Of a DNA stretch of 64,000 bases, positions 1 through 11,012 are shown in pieces. This DNA is from Helichrysum umbraculigerum. Taxonomy: Eukaryota > Streptophyta > Magnoliopsida > Asterales > Asteraceae. The stretch is from positions 64,746,559 to 64,810,558 of the forward strand of contig CATIUR010000001.1 of NCBI GenBank assembly GCA_949592205.1, in the 5' to 3' direction. Numbering within the stretch: the stretch's first letter is position 1; every line of letters begins with the position of its first letter. The notes below the pieces were generated by a model, which did not search any database, had not been told where the DNA came from, and saw only the letters and a list, made by a program, of their open reading frames with translations. The position numbers were made by a program, and so were the translations under genes.

Positions 1-405
1 TCTCAACAGTTCTCATATTCAAAATGTAGGTGTCATCCTTTCTTGGCGCTCTTAGTAACACCCATTCTTCCGGAATGACATACCCAGGCTTCAGTATCAC
101 ACACTCAGTCTTTGTGAACGCAGTTGTATAATCCTTATCACAGACCTGTGAAACACTTAGCAAGTTGTGCGTAAGCTGTTCCACGTAGTTCACATTTTCA
201 AAACTAACATTGCCGTTAGTTAACGTTCCTCTTCCAGAAATAGTTCCCCCAGAATCTCCAGCAAAGGCAACATAACCTCCTGCATGTGGTTTAATATCCA
301 CAAGAAGAGATACATCGCCCGTCATATGTCGCGAGCAGCCGCTATCCAAATACCATTCGCTATCTTTAACGCGTTCTGACTGCTGCAACACACAAATGAA
401 GGAGA
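1..405 (-). pseudogene. pol: Copia pol, N-terminal part (aspartic protease and pre-integrase region), truncated by window
   Basis: On the minus strand a frame other than that of gag reads a copia protease: the motif WYLDSGCSRHMTGD (about 351-310) holds the catalytic Asp in a DSG context. Downstream residues of the pre-integrase type continue in the same frame to position 1 without a stop. In Ty1/copia elements the protease cuts the Gag-Pol polyprotein in the virus-like particle. Gag ends at a TAA (408-406), and the pol frame lies one register away (equivalent to -1). This could be decay by a small indel or programmed frameshifting; the sequence alone does not decide. The remaining pol domains are outside the window. 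Confidence 0.8.
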
Positions 406-3222
406 TTAGTGAGAAACGGTGACCCAAGCCTTTACAGACTTAGGTCGACCGTGGTCATCAACAATAATCACCTCAGATAGGATTTTATCTTTAAACAAAT
501 TAGAATTTTTATCTGATGTGTTATTGTTGACGACTGAAGAGTCAACATCAGACTCTTTACGTTTCCAAACTTTTGAAGATTCGGAAATGGTAATAGAAGT
601 AATGTTGGGCTTTTGAATTGGCAAAGGTTTTTGCTCAACATTACTTGGTTTCGAAACAGGTTTGGGAGAGTTTGAGTAATGCCTAGGTGGAGATTTAGAA
701 AAAGAGTTTCTGTAAACAGATGTCCTAGGCATCTCTCTCCCATATCGCTGATTTGACAGCTTTGGACAGTCACGGATTAAATGTCCTTGTTTCTTGCAGT
801 AGAAACAAGAACGAGTCTCAACAAACGATTGAGGCTGAGGAATTACCACAGGATGTGGAGAAACATTTCTAGAACATGAACATTGAGTACACGTCTTAGA
901 AGATGTTTGTTTTGGATGAGAGGTTGAAGTTGAAGGTTTATCATACGAAACATTTTCATTTACTGATTTTCTTTGCAAAATCTTTACAGGTGACTGTAAA
1001 GTTTGTTGTTTCGAGTTTAAAACCTTTGCTTTTCCTTTATTTGGTTGAACCTTAATTTCAGGTTCAACCTTTGAAATCACTTTTTCAGGTTTAAATGCAA
1101 CCTTCTTAACCTCCGGATACTCCTGATCCGTAATGTCCTCAATCTCAACAATCTCCTCTACACTAACATGAGATTCATTCTTTACTTCAACATTCTCCTT
1201 ATCACTAACTGGAGATTCATTCTTAACCTCAACATTCTCCTTAACACTAACAGGAGATTCATGCACTGACTTAACAAACTTTGGCAAGGGGTACTCTGGC
1301 CGCATGGTTTTCTCCTTTGCCGGTTTGTTATGGTTGGTCTCTTTAGCATCTTTAGCTTTTAAACCATAGAGCTTGGACCAGTCAACTGGAATCTCTTCAA
1401 AGCCTTCCTTAACAGGCAGGGGACAACAAGTAGTAGGAGGAGGAACTGAGTTGTATCCCAATCCCTCATTCTTTTTCCCTTTAGTACCATGCTTGCTAAG
1501 GATTTCATTGAAGACAACTGTTGAGGAATTTGAACCTAAGATTTTACTCTTATAATTCTCATACTCAGCTTTTAAATCTGTAAGTTCTTTATTTAAAAGT
1601 TCAATTTCAACAAGATAGCTTTTAATGGCATCTTCTTGACTAAAAACCTTAGATTTATATTTCTGAGTATCTAACCGATGAGCCTCAAGATGATTTTCAT
1701 AAAGTTTCTCATTAGCTTTTAAAAAATTATTTGAGTCGGTTAGTTTTTCATTCTTTTTCCTCAATTCAGATGTCTCTGTCTGATATGCCTTTAAAGATTC
1801 AGTTAACTTCATGCATGAAATACAATTTAACGGTTCATCATGTACCTCATTCACAATGTGAGCCATCAGACACTGTTGGTAATGCTGGGAGACAGGCGTC
1901 CAATCTTGACTTGTAGGCTCAAAAGCAATCAGGGCATTATCAGCAATCCCTCTCTTGGTAACTTCCGTTTCTTTGGCCTTTGGAGGAGTAGATGGTGTTG
2001 TAAATCCCGATGCTGGCATTTTGGGTTTCTCGCACTCCCTGGCGAAGTGACCCAAATTTTGACAATTGTAACATCGGACCTTACTCTTGTCAAATCCAAA
2101 GCCAGTCTTTCCATCACCCTCCAAGCTTTTACGCCCTGTCCTCTGCAAAAACTTCTGAATTCTGCGGGTGATCATTGCCACATTCCAAGTCAAATCCATT
2201 TGCTCCAGATCGTCTTCATCAAGCTGAGCATAGTCCTCCTTAGTCAACTCCAAAGTTAGATTCGGTTGAGTAACCAAATCCTTGTAAGAGCTTAAGAAAG
2301 CTGTGTAGATGGCAGCTTGCTCCTGAATAGCAGGTGAGACTTGAACCTGTTGTTGATTTGAAGAAGGTCCAGTCATAAAAACCGAATGAATCCCATCAGA
2401 AGAAGAAGAATTTGATGAAGCATTTGTATTTGATACAAAGGCAACTCCAGATCCATAAGTCTTTCCAGAGTTGATCTGAACACCATACACACTAGGATTC
2501 TGAACAGCAGAACCAGACCTAGTTTCTTTCTTCTTAATCTCCATAGCGTGAGCTTGAAGATCTCCTATCAACGTATCCAAAGACATGTTTCCAAGTTCTT
2601 CATTTTCCTTTAAAAATTGAACTTTAACATCCCAAGAACTCGGCAACACATCCAGCAGCTTCTTATTTACTTCAATTGAAGGAAAAGTATAACCTCCTTC
2701 AAACAGCTCACCAACTAACCGTGAGTACCTTGTGAATAAAGAAGTCATGTCTTCATTAGGAAGGATGTCAAAGATATCGTACTGTTTCTTAATCAGTTCG
2801 AGCTTGGCTTCCTTATACTTGTCATTTCCTCCACAACGAGTTTCAATTGCCTTTCACAAATCAAAGGCTGTTTCATGGGTTCTGAACAGCCATAGAACAT
2901 CCTTGGTTAGACACATTTTGATCATTGAAAAAGTCTTTCTTTCAGTATCAAAATCTTTCTTCTCTTCGGGAGACATAGCTTTATAGGTCTTAGCAGGACG
3001 AATATTACGGTATTCCCCATCAGCTAAAGGAGCTACATAACGTTCACGTAATGGTCCCCATAATTCTGGACAATGAAAGTCAATATATTGCTCAACTCGG
3101 TCTCTCCAGTATACGTAATCCATGTCCACAGTAAATAGTGGAGGTTTATTACTTGAACCTATATCATTACTTTGTTTAATCATCTCCCTAAGTCCTCTAA
3201 TATCCTCTTTATCAGCTGCCAT
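406..3222 (-). pseudogene. gag: Copia Gag of element H, broken by one in-frame stop
   Basis: One minus-strand frame runs from ATG at 3222 to TAA at 408-406, about 938 codons, interrupted only by TGA at 2856-2854. In related Gag proteins a Trp is expected there (context AFDL-stop-KAIET), so TGG to TGA is the likely change. The N-terminal part is a retrotransposon Gag core. Two CCHC zinc knuckles follow, CYNCQNLGHFAREC (about 2075-2030) and CFYCKKQGHLIRDC (about 810-770), separated by a Lys/Glu-rich coiled-coil-like stretch that contains short repeats (ESPVSVKENVEVKN type, about 1260-1130). Two widely spaced knuckles and about 940 residues make this a long Gag for copia. Its role is to bind RNA and form the particle. 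The copy cannot make the full protein as it stands. Confidence 0.85.
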
Positions 3223-3262
3223 TGTAAATACTTAAACGAAAAATCAAACTTCTGATCTTAGC

Positions 3263-3526
3263 GACGTAGAGAGGTACGTCGCACAAAGTTAATGCGACGT
3301 AGATAGGTACGTCGCAAAAAGCAAAGGATTCAATTAAGAATCAGAAAATGCGACGTTGAAAGGTACGTCGCAGATGACGTCGCAGAGGACGTCGCAGAAC
3401 CACACTATGCGACGTAGAGAGGTACGTCGCAGATGACGTCGCAGAGGACGTCGCACGGACTAATTAAAGTCCAAATCACTACGTCGCTAGCGACGTCGCA
3501 GCTTACGTCGCAGTGGTACGTCGCAA
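3263..3526. repeat. ACGTCGCA / TGCGACGT short-motif array in the leader of H
   Basis: The stretch is dense with ACGTCGCA and its complement TGCGACGT, often paired as GCGACGTA-(5 nt)-GTACGTCGC, which would fold into an 8-bp stem. Between PBS and gag this is untranslated leader. The same motifs recur in the LTR (about 3988-4093). From 3527 to 3740 I see only ordinary AT-rich leader. Confidence 0.9.
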
Positions 3527-3740
3527 AACGCGATGAACAGCGGCCAAAAACCCTAAAAACGAATTTTTAACCCTAAAACCAAAACCACGAATGTCGAACG
3601 ACTGAAACCTTCAAGAATCCCAATAATGCTGATCGAAAACCTGTAAAAACACAAAACAAACGTAATAAACACGAAAACTCACGAATATCACGTTCTTTTA
3701 AATCCCAAACTCGATCCGAAACGCCAAAACAAGCACTTTC

Positions 3741-3753
3741 TGCTCTGATACCA
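3741..3753 (-). other. Primer-binding site of H (initiator Met-tRNA type)
   Basis: The minus strand reads TGGTATCAGAGCA just inside the LTR. This is the usual plant copia priming site, complementary to the 3' end of initiator methionine tRNA. Confidence 0.9.
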
Positions 3754-3755
3754 GT

Positions 3756-4164
3756 TGTTTGTCCCTTACTTAGGATCTAGAACGAACCGAGTCACTCTAA
3801 TTGCTAGCGGAAATAACAATTAGATCACGAATAATCACACGAACAATCAATACGCAATCAATATCAAACGAATGTAATATTATTGCTTAAAGTCGATCAG
3901 ATTACAGAGAATTTCGACAAATTGCGTTTAGGGTTTCGTCAACCCTAAAACAGAAAACGTAAAACGTTTTTATACAAAGTTTGGCACCTGCGACGTCGCA
4001 CGCAACGTCACAGGCCCAAGCCCATGCGACGTAGGCTACGTCGCAGGCCCAATACCTGACGTCGCACCTGCGACGTAGTGCGCTACGTCGCAGGAGTCAG
4101 AAATGCTAATCTAAATACAAACTACGAGCTAGACCAACTGACAGACACTAAACATGTACTAACA
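3756..4164 (-). repeat. 5' LTR of copia element H (409 bp)
   Basis: On the minus strand the LTR begins TGTTAGTACATG at 4164 and ends GGGACAAACA at 3756, so it has TGTT...AACA ends. The PBS follows two bases later. A TATA-type box (TATAAAAA on the minus strand, about 3974-3967) fits a promoter. GCGACGT/ACGTCGC motifs fill 3988-4093, upstream of that box. The right flank (4165 on) is integrase sequence of element G. Confidence 0.85.
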
Positions 4165-4165
4165 T

Positions 4166-4603
4166 CAAGAACTTTTGAAAGTATCACCTTGGAAAGGCGT
4201 AATCCGATTTGGCAAACGCGGGAAGTTAAATCCCAGGTACATTGGACCATTCAAAATCCTCGAGAGGATTGGTCCAGTAGCATATCGATTGCAGCTGCCA
4301 TCCGAGCTCAGCAGCGTGCACCCCATTTTTCACATTTCTAACTTGAAGAAATGTCTGTCTGATGAGACACTTATTATCCCACTCGATGAAATTCGTGTTG
4401 ACGACAAACTTCATTTCGTTGAGGAACCCGCTGAAATCATGGACCGTGAGGTCAAACAACTCAAACAAAGTCGTAGTCCCATCGTTAAGGTCAGGTGGAA
4501 TTCGCGGCGTGGTCCGGAATTCATTTGGGAACGGGAAGACCAAATGCGACTCAAGTATCCTCAACTCTTCACTGACTCTACATCAAATGCGACATCGAAC
4601 TAA
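4166..4603 (+). pseudogene. pol: Integrase C-terminus with chromodomain, 5' truncated by H
   Basis: An open frame of about 145 codons starts at the H junction and ends at TAA 4601-4603. It begins with the LKVSPWKG motif that follows the integrase core in plant chromoviruses. A chromodomain-like segment covers roughly the last 55 residues (VEEPAEIMDREVKQL to MRLKYPQLF). In this clade the chromodomain is thought to steer integration to heterochromatin. The same protein end is seen in element D. There is no start codon of its own; it is the tail of a Gag-Pol frame cut by copia H. Confidence 0.9.
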
Positions 4604-4624
4604 ATTTCGGGATGAAATTCTCCT

Positions 4625-4637
4625 AACAGGGGGAGAA
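4625..4637 (+). other. Polypurine tract of G
   Basis: AACAGGGGGAGAA directly precedes the TGTGACACCC start of the 3' LTR, as the plus-strand primer site does in gypsy elements. The same arrangement is seen in D (38,841-38,851). Confidence 0.85.
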
Positions 4638-4725
4638 TGTGACACCCGTCAAATTAGGACTATTAACTAGGGCCTAATCAAGTGTAATACATATAATTAG
4701 TTCTGTATTAGGCTAATTAATGTAT

Positions 4726-4726
<1 letters not shown>

Positions 4727-4805
<79 letters not shown>
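4727..4805. repeat. (TA)n microsatellite in LTR of G
   Basis: About 78 bp of uninterrupted TA dinucleotide. Confidence 0.98.
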
Positions 4806-4810
<5 letters not shown>

Positions 4811-5600
4811 AATATATACGATTATGCGATTTGATTAAATCGTACAAGTTTCAAATCGAATGTAATTCGGTTCAATTAAATACGGACGTTGGTGAACAAT
4901 TTTATTAAATAATATAACATTATTTAGTAACGCTATTATCTCCAAAATATTATTTTTATAATATTTCAATGCAAACTCGTATCGTACAAATAAAATTTAC
5001 ACGATTAAAATGTAAACACGCAAACAAAACAAAATAAATTAAAGTTATGATTTATAACCCAAGTATTAAGTATTTTGGTAAAATACTTCAACAAAAATAT
5101 TGAATAACTATTCGTATTTTAAAATGTATAATTAAACGTATAAAATAATTATTTAACATTTAAACGATCGGGAAAATGAACACCACGCGGAACGAAATAG
5201 GAGGGAACGAAAAAGGGGAGGTCAAAACCTCCACCTCCTTCTCTTCCATCTCATTTCACCAACTTTCTCTTTCTCTCTTTCTTCCATTTTCCTCTCAAAA
5301 CACCCACCACCATCACCATCCAAAAACCACCAAAAAGCTCCACCAAACGACCTCCTCTCATCTCGGGCATTTGAAGAAAAAAGTTCCCCTCGCAAGGATC
5401 TACACTTCTACCTTTTCGGTTTCTCCTAGCGTTAAGTTTGTAAGTTTCAGACAAATCCCGAAACGCTCCGATTTCATTCATTTTTACATAAATGTTGTTT
5501 CTATAAGTTCAAAATGTCCAAATATGGGTTGGGTAAAATATTTGGGTCGAACGGTGGCCGGAAAACTCGTTTTCAGCTCAAATTCTGGCGAACAGTTTGA

Positions 5601-5900
5601 AGTGTCGCTAGTGTGCCAAAAACAGTGCTAGCGACACTAGCTAAGTGTCGCTATGCCTAAGTGTCGCCCCTATAGCGACACTACTTTAGTGTCGCTGAAA
5701 TACATAATCAGATATATCCTAGCGACACTCCCTTAGTGACGCCAAAATTCATAAGTGTCGCCTATAGTGACACTAATCAAGTGTCGCCCCTCAATTAAAA
5801 ATCAGTAATATAGAGACACTCACTAAGTGTCGCCTCACAAGTGCCGCCTATAGCGACACTCACCTAGTGTCGCCTATAGCGACACTAGCCTAGCGTCGCC
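5601..5900. repeat. AGTGTCGC / GCGACACT short-motif array in LTR of G
   Basis: About 300 bp in which AGTGTCGC(C/T) and GCGACACT alternate many times in both orientations, so that many small stems can form. It lies downstream of the pyrimidine-rich stretch, hence probably in the transcribed R/U5 part. Confidence 0.9.
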
Positions 5901-7060
5901 AAAAACAGAAAGTTGACAAATTATTTTTATACTAAGTGTCGAACTTTTACAACCTCAAACACTTATATGATACGACTTCTAAAACACTTCGGAATACACT
6001 TTTAAGTATAACACTTCCAAAAACATAATGATAATATCGAGATTATTATTACAAACAATCACCAACGGGCCGTACACGTTTTCAAAACACAAGTTAATCA
6101 AACAACCAAATCGTAGTAATTTGGACATTATAGTTGAACGAACAACTACAAAGGTAGTCTTTGTAACTACCTACTCATATTAATAACCATCGCGTGTCGT
6201 GGACACCCTCAGGTTATCTGTCTGCGGACATCTCACTGCTTGATTTTGCACCATACGTTTGTTGACTAAACGCTTCCAGACTCAGGTGAGTCTCATAGCC
6301 CCTCTTTTATCGCCTTTACTAAGGGGTGTGATCCATTGATCATTTTTAACATGTGAACGCAAGTACAAACTTTACAATATACTACATGAGTTGTTTTCCA
6401 CTAATCATTTCAAAGCCCCCCATCAGCATAGTTTGGTAATACGTTGTAGCGTGATTATTAGTATAAGGTACCATATAGGATTGACCCTTCACGTCCGGGT
6501 TAGCATGCACTAACTGGGTAAACGGACGTACTATAATTGTTCAGACGAGTGTAGATTAGGCACTCGTGGAGGCACCTCGCTCGGAATTCTCTATATGGGA
6601 CCTGACCCTCGAGTTAAGCTCAGACTATGTGCTCATGGCTGTATACATTACTATTTATTTGCTGGATGCAAATCATTAATTAAATCTTGCGGTTCATACG
6701 ATATTATCTAATTTCAAACCTGTGAGCTCACCAGCTTTAAGCTGATCCATTTTAGCATGTATCACAGGTACTCAGCAGTAGATTGGACTGCCTCAGGATT
6801 ACTATAGCTCGAGTCAGCATGCAGACATTAGACATTTTCTTGCATTAGTATATTTTGTACAAGTACTTATGTACTAAAATCTCTCATTTAATCGAACACG
6901 AGCTATGTACAGCTTCAAATGTTGTAAACATTTCTTATATTAATGTATTTTGTTAAAACGACGCATATAGAGTCGTTTGCTATATATCTATGTGCTTTGA
7001 TTATTGATTAGTAACACCCAAAGTATGCTTCCGCTAAACAGTAAATTTGGGGATGTTACA

Positions 7061-7907
7061 TCTAACAACAATGTAAATTAGTGTGTTAATAATCATATTC
7101 CAAAACAAGCTACAGCTATTTTGGGAGGATATTTTGGCTATGCTGCATCCCTCGCCGACTCAATGAAAGTTGATCATGTCTTTGAACCCAAGGGTAATTT
7201 TTCAGAAGCTGTTTTTGAACCTATATCAGTCTTCAGTGAGCCAAGACCAAACTATTTCACTAAAAGAAAATAGGTCACTAACTATTTCAGCTCTACCTAT
7301 TTCAAAACATCAAATCGTCAGTGAGCATTCAGATACGATTTATGCAAATCAGTGGAAGCCAAAACCAAGGCTTAGCCACTATGAACCTACTTCTAGCTGG
7401 GATCACCAGTTAAACTTAAATAAATAAATAGATTCTTTGAATTTATTTATTTATTTTTACTTATCTTTTACAATTGCTTTAAACAAATTGACTCTATAGT
7501 TTATAACATTTGAAGGATATATTCACTAATCAACTGACTTTCACTGAACCAATCAGCAAGTTCAGAAATTAGTATGTTATATTCATCTTCTATTATAACT
7601 CGTAAAGTCACTTGAATATCTTTTATACCTAAAATTTTGATTAATGTTATTTTTCTATGATATCACTAGCTGATCGGGTCAGTATTCTAAGTTGTGGTCT
7701 GATCAGTAAGTTGTATCATTAGAAACATAATGTTGATTGGACGTAAAAAGACACGTTTTTGCGTTCATAATTCCCACCTTTTTAACCCCAAAATGAATGA
7801 AAACATTCAATATCAATACTTTTTCACCATAATTCATTATTAAGGCTAAAAATAAGGTGTTGCTTCAAAAATCAAGTAAAATGGCCAAATAAAAAATAGA
7901 GCATAAA
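7061..7907. other. Unassigned stretch between elements G and A
   Basis: Directly after the G LTR there are about 350 bp with higher coding-like composition. Two overlapping frames (about 7105-7272 and 7170-7427) read peptides such as SEAVFEPISVFSEPRPNYF and HYEPTSSWDHQLNLNK, which may be one decayed ORF split by a frameshift. I do not recognise a family. From about 7430 to 7907 it is AT-rich with no visible feature. Confidence 0.4.
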
Positions 7908-8127
7908 TGATACGGTCACGTTCTACATGCACTTTTTAAGCATATTACCTCAAAATTATTCTTTGATTATCTCATTATAATCTTCAGGTAAATACGAACG
8001 TGTGCATATAAAGAACGTTGAAAACGGACTAAGAATGAAGAAGTTATGGCCAAACGAATTACGATCCAGCACGCAAGACTTACGATCCAGTGCACAAGAC
8101 CATGACCAGGGCTACACCACCCTACAA

Positions 8128-8300
8128 GGGGCCATATACCCCCTTATAGGGCCGTATACCCCCCCTTATAGGGCCGTATACCCCCTATTTGGGGTGGTAT
8201 ACCCCCTTGTAGGAGTTGGTATACCCCTCTATGGTGCCGGATAAGCCCCGTTTGCTACCGAATACGCCCTATTTGCTACCGAATACGCCCCTTTTGGTGT
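8128..8300 (+). repeat. GC-rich short tandem repeats in U3 of A
   Basis: About eight imperfect units of 20-22 bp of the type GGGCCGTATACCCCCTTATA, degrading to CTACCGAATACGCCC at the right. They lie just upstream of the TATA box. A comparable array (GGCCGTGTACGGC type) lies at the same place in element B. Confidence 0.8.
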
Positions 8301-8380
8301 CGGATTTCATAGCTCGAGAGTGTATTTTAGTGTTAAATTGGGAGCGAGGGTGTTGAGTGTAAATTTGTAACTTGTAAGCC

Positions 8381-8388
8381 TATAAATA
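8381..8388 (+). promoter_or_regulatory. TATA box of LTR A
   Basis: TATAAATA lies within GCCTATAAATAGAGGC and is followed about 30-70 bp downstream by a C/T-rich start region. The same block is present, inverted, in element B (about 12,707-12,722 and 21,037-21,052). Confidence 0.7.
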
Positions 8389-9097
8389 GAGGCTTTCACC
8401 TCCTCATTTCACACAAATTCATCATCACATCATTCTACCAACACACACACTCTCTCTTTATTTGTTAGTTAGATAGTTAGTTAGTAGTTAGTTTCTCGTT
8501 AATATTTAACGGGACTAACGGAGGGGCTACTTTGTAATATTTGTTGGAGATACTTGGAGGGGTGCTTTTGTAATTTTCTTGGCTCTGCTCGTTGTAATCT
8601 TTCAGCTTATATTCAGACTACGCATTTATCACGGTTATCTCTTTCCTTATCTGTTATAATGCATGCTATTGTTATTATGCTAGATTTAGGATTCGTTACC
8701 ATGATTAGTGAGTAGTTAGCTTGTGTGTTTGTTGTGATGTAGTTAGCCGTTATAATGGGGGATGATGTTAATTTAATAATATAATTGAAAACTATGTTCT
8801 ATTTAACTTTTCATCTATGATTATAAACTGTTTTCAAATCTATCACCTTTCCTCCAATAAACGTGGTTAAAAATCTGAAAGACAAGGAGTCGCGAACCTT
8901 GTTCTGAGAGTAATTAATTATTTGTGCTATCTATGCATGGTCTGGTTTCGAAGCTTTGGAAATACCATCAAACTAATGTATAGTACAACGTGAATTAATC
9001 AGGGATTTATTGGGTAATATTAACTGATGGCTGTTTTATATCATAGATGGGTACGCTTTAATACAAAATGAGTTTAAATGGGTTCAGAGTGACCTGA

Positions 9098-9350
9098 ATG
9101 TGCAATACGCGTGGAACACCGTAAAACGTCCTATTACTTAGTATAGTGCTGGAACCACCTCTGGTGTAGTACAAATGCATGGAGTCTACGGAACGGCCGT
9201 CGGTGTATACACTCTAACTTGCATTAGTGCGCAAGGCATGGAATGCCGTAAAACGTCCTAGTACCTCGTGTAAGTGTCGGAACCTTCCCTCTGGAACGGT
9301 TCCATTACACCCAAGCTATGGAAAGGTCGTCGGTGTATACATTCTGAGCA
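9098..9350 (+). repeat. Diverged 127-bp tandem duplication in LTR of A
   Basis: Two copies share GTAAAACGTCCTA (9121 and 9248), an imperfect GGAACC-CTCTGG block and GTCGGTGTATACA (9199 and 9328). Confidence 0.7.
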
Positions 9351-10098
9351 GCACTGGGTCATCCACCAGCTCTGAACCTAACAAACCATCGATGAAAAGT
9401 TAACAGACGCTTTCCGAATTAGGTCTTAAATGCTCTACTTGAATTAGAATACTTTATGGTGTTAAGAACGGTCAGAAATTAAATATCGGTCTATTACCTT
9501 ATTCATGCACCCAGGAGTTAACTCCAAGAAGGGTCACTTGTCTTCACAGACAGTGTTGGGGGTAGAGCAGCCTGATCTGATCAGACTCATGATAGCCTAG
9601 TACTCAGTGACATACTGTCTGAGAAATCAGATAGTAGGGTGCTAGTGTTTACACCATAAATATCTGAAACAAGTAGAATACAAATACTTAGAAAGAACGT
9701 TTTCAAAACATCAATCCAAACATCATCTCCCCTTAAGGCTAATGAAATCACAACAAACACTCCTCTCCATACTGATTATCACCTATAATTTTATTTTGCT
9801 GTTTACCTAGTTTAATTTAGGACCAAAATAAATAAAAAAACCCAAAAAAATCAAATCTCTTGTTTAAAAAACCCTACTAAATCGAATCGATCGTCTTGAC
9901 TGCTTGGTTTCATAATACGGTTGATCTTAAGAACGACCCTGAGTCATTACTTACTACTATTCATAGTTATAAGTAAAAATTAGGTCCCCAGCTCTATAAA
10001 TTTAAAACCACCCTCTGATCGCCCACCTCAAGCGTAAGGTCCGGCAACGACAAGGAAGTGATTCCTTGACCGACCATTCGGGACACGATCAGGTTTTT

Positions 10099-10116
10099 TG
10101 GCGCCGCTGCCAGGGA
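10099..10116 (+). other. Primer-binding site of A (Asp-tRNA type)
   Basis: TGGCGCCGCTGCCAGGGA follows the LTR. Athila-type elements use a site of this kind, complementary to the 3' end of tRNA-Asp. Element B has the same site with CCGGGGA. Confidence 0.85.
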
Positions 10117-10195
10117 ATCAATCGTAAGACTCTTAGGCATCTAGACGAGATTTTCTATTTAGTACCACCGGTAAATACCCATAGTTTTCTTTTCC

Positions 10196-11012
10196 TTGTT
10201 CCAACCGAAAATTCCTTCCCACAACATACAACGACGTTCGACCAGATCATCCAGAACTGAACCACTCATTTTCACGCCCGATCCTGAGTCGATTGTCCAA
10301 ACAATCCGCAAAGAAAGACGCTCTCGCTTCCAACAGATGGCCGCACAGATCACTCTCGCCGATCATACCGAACCATCTATCGAAGGACGAGGAGGACCCA
10401 TCAGCTATCCGGTAATCGAAGGCTCATCTTTCGAACTTAAACACCACATCGTTCAACTTATAAAGGACAATTGTCAATTCCACGGTCTACCCCGTGATGA
10501 CCCTAACACCCATATCGACAAATTCATTCAGATTTCCAACTCTTACAAGCAGAACGGGGTTGAGTAGGATGTAGTCCGCATATACTTGTTCCCCTATTCT
10601 CTCGCTCTTCATGCCCAGACATGGTTTGAGGGACTTGAGACCGGCTCAGTCACCTCATGGACGGATATGGGTACCAAATTCCTAACTAAATACTTTCCTT
10701 CGTCCAAACTAACCAAGTCCAAGAATGACATCACAAACTTCCATCAAGCTTATGATGAGTCTATCTACACGGCATGGGAACGATTCAAGATCCTTCTAAA
10801 GAATTGTCCAAACCACCAACTCGAAAAGATTGCCCAGTTATGCACGTTTTACAACGGTCTTGTTCCAAACCACCGCATCACCCTTGACGCCGCTGCTCAA
10901 GGCAACTTCATGCAACTCACAGACGAAGAAGCTTGAAACTTGATCGAGAATATGACGATGCACCATCATGACTGGAAGACAGATGAGCAATCCTCATCAC
11001 TACCTCTATCCT
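10196..11012 (+). pseudogene. gag: Athila-type Gag of A, first part, interrupted by element B
   Basis: One plus frame reads the Gag core with the motifs FELKHHIVQLIKDN, FHGLPRDDPNTHIDKF and TWFEGLETGSVTSW followed by TKYFPSSK. It is very close to Gag of element B. Two in-frame stops break it: TAG 10565-10567 (element B has CAA at the matching codon) and TGA 10934-10936 (B has TGG). Both are C-to-T or G-to-A changes. The frame ends at 11012, where element B starts, and resumes at 51,344 (TSD ATCCT at 11,008-11,012 and 51,339-51,343). Product: the structural protein of the virus-like particle, not expressible here. Confidence 0.9.

Larger units (their letters stand above)
1..4164 (-). mobile_element. 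Element H: Ty1/copia LTR retrotransposon, 5' part, inserted in element G
   Basis: Read on the minus strand the order is LTR (4164-3756), primer-binding site (3753-3741), leader with a short-motif array, gag (3222-406), then the protease start of pol, which runs off the window at position 1. It interrupts the integrase gene of Tekay element G: the G reading frame resumes directly at 4165. The second LTR and the matching target duplication lie outside the window. The order gag-protease-(integrase) and the DSGCSRHM-type protease motif mark Ty1/copia. The lineage is not assigned. Confidence 0.9.
4165..7060 (+). mobile_element. Element G: 3' end of a Ty3/gypsy Tekay-like chromovirus
   Basis: Only the integrase C-terminus with chromodomain, the polypurine tract and the 3' LTR are present; the rest lies beyond copia H and outside the window. 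The coding part is very close to the corresponding part of element D (37,621-38,817), so G and D are members of one family. Confidence 0.9.
4638..7060 (+). repeat. 3' LTR of Tekay element G (about 2.42 kb)
   Basis: It begins TGTGACACCCGTCAAATTAGG and ends TTTGGGGATGTTACA, so the ends are near-perfect inverted repeats (TGTAAC/GTTACA with one change). It shares its start, a pyrimidine-rich stretch (about 5235-5300) and its end with the LTR of D. The small ORF at 5176-5631 lies in the pyrimidine-rich leader part and is not credible as a gene. Confidence 0.9.
7908..10091 (+). repeat. 5' LTR of element A (about 2.18 kb)
   Basis: Proposed ends are TGATACGGTCACG at 7908 and GGACACGATCA at 10091, giving TGAT...ATCA termini, with the primer site seven bases further. 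The left end rests on these termini alone because no second LTR is present. Parts resemble, in reverse orientation, the LTR of element B at 11,013-13,341, for example the TATA region and the stretch around AAGGTTCGCGACTCC, so A and B are related families. Confidence 0.7.

Noticed and set aside
4720..4908. 62-codon ORF over the TA microsatellite
   Set aside because: Read-through of (TA)n gives a Tyr-Ile repeat; no coding support.
5176..5631. 151-codon ORF in the LTR of G
   Set aside because: It covers the C/T-rich 5'-UTR-like stretch and runs into the motif array; the D LTR does not conserve it.
5601..5900. Possible CRISPR-like repeat-spacer array
   Set aside because: Repeats are short, in both orientations and irregularly spaced, in a plant LTR; no cas-like gene.
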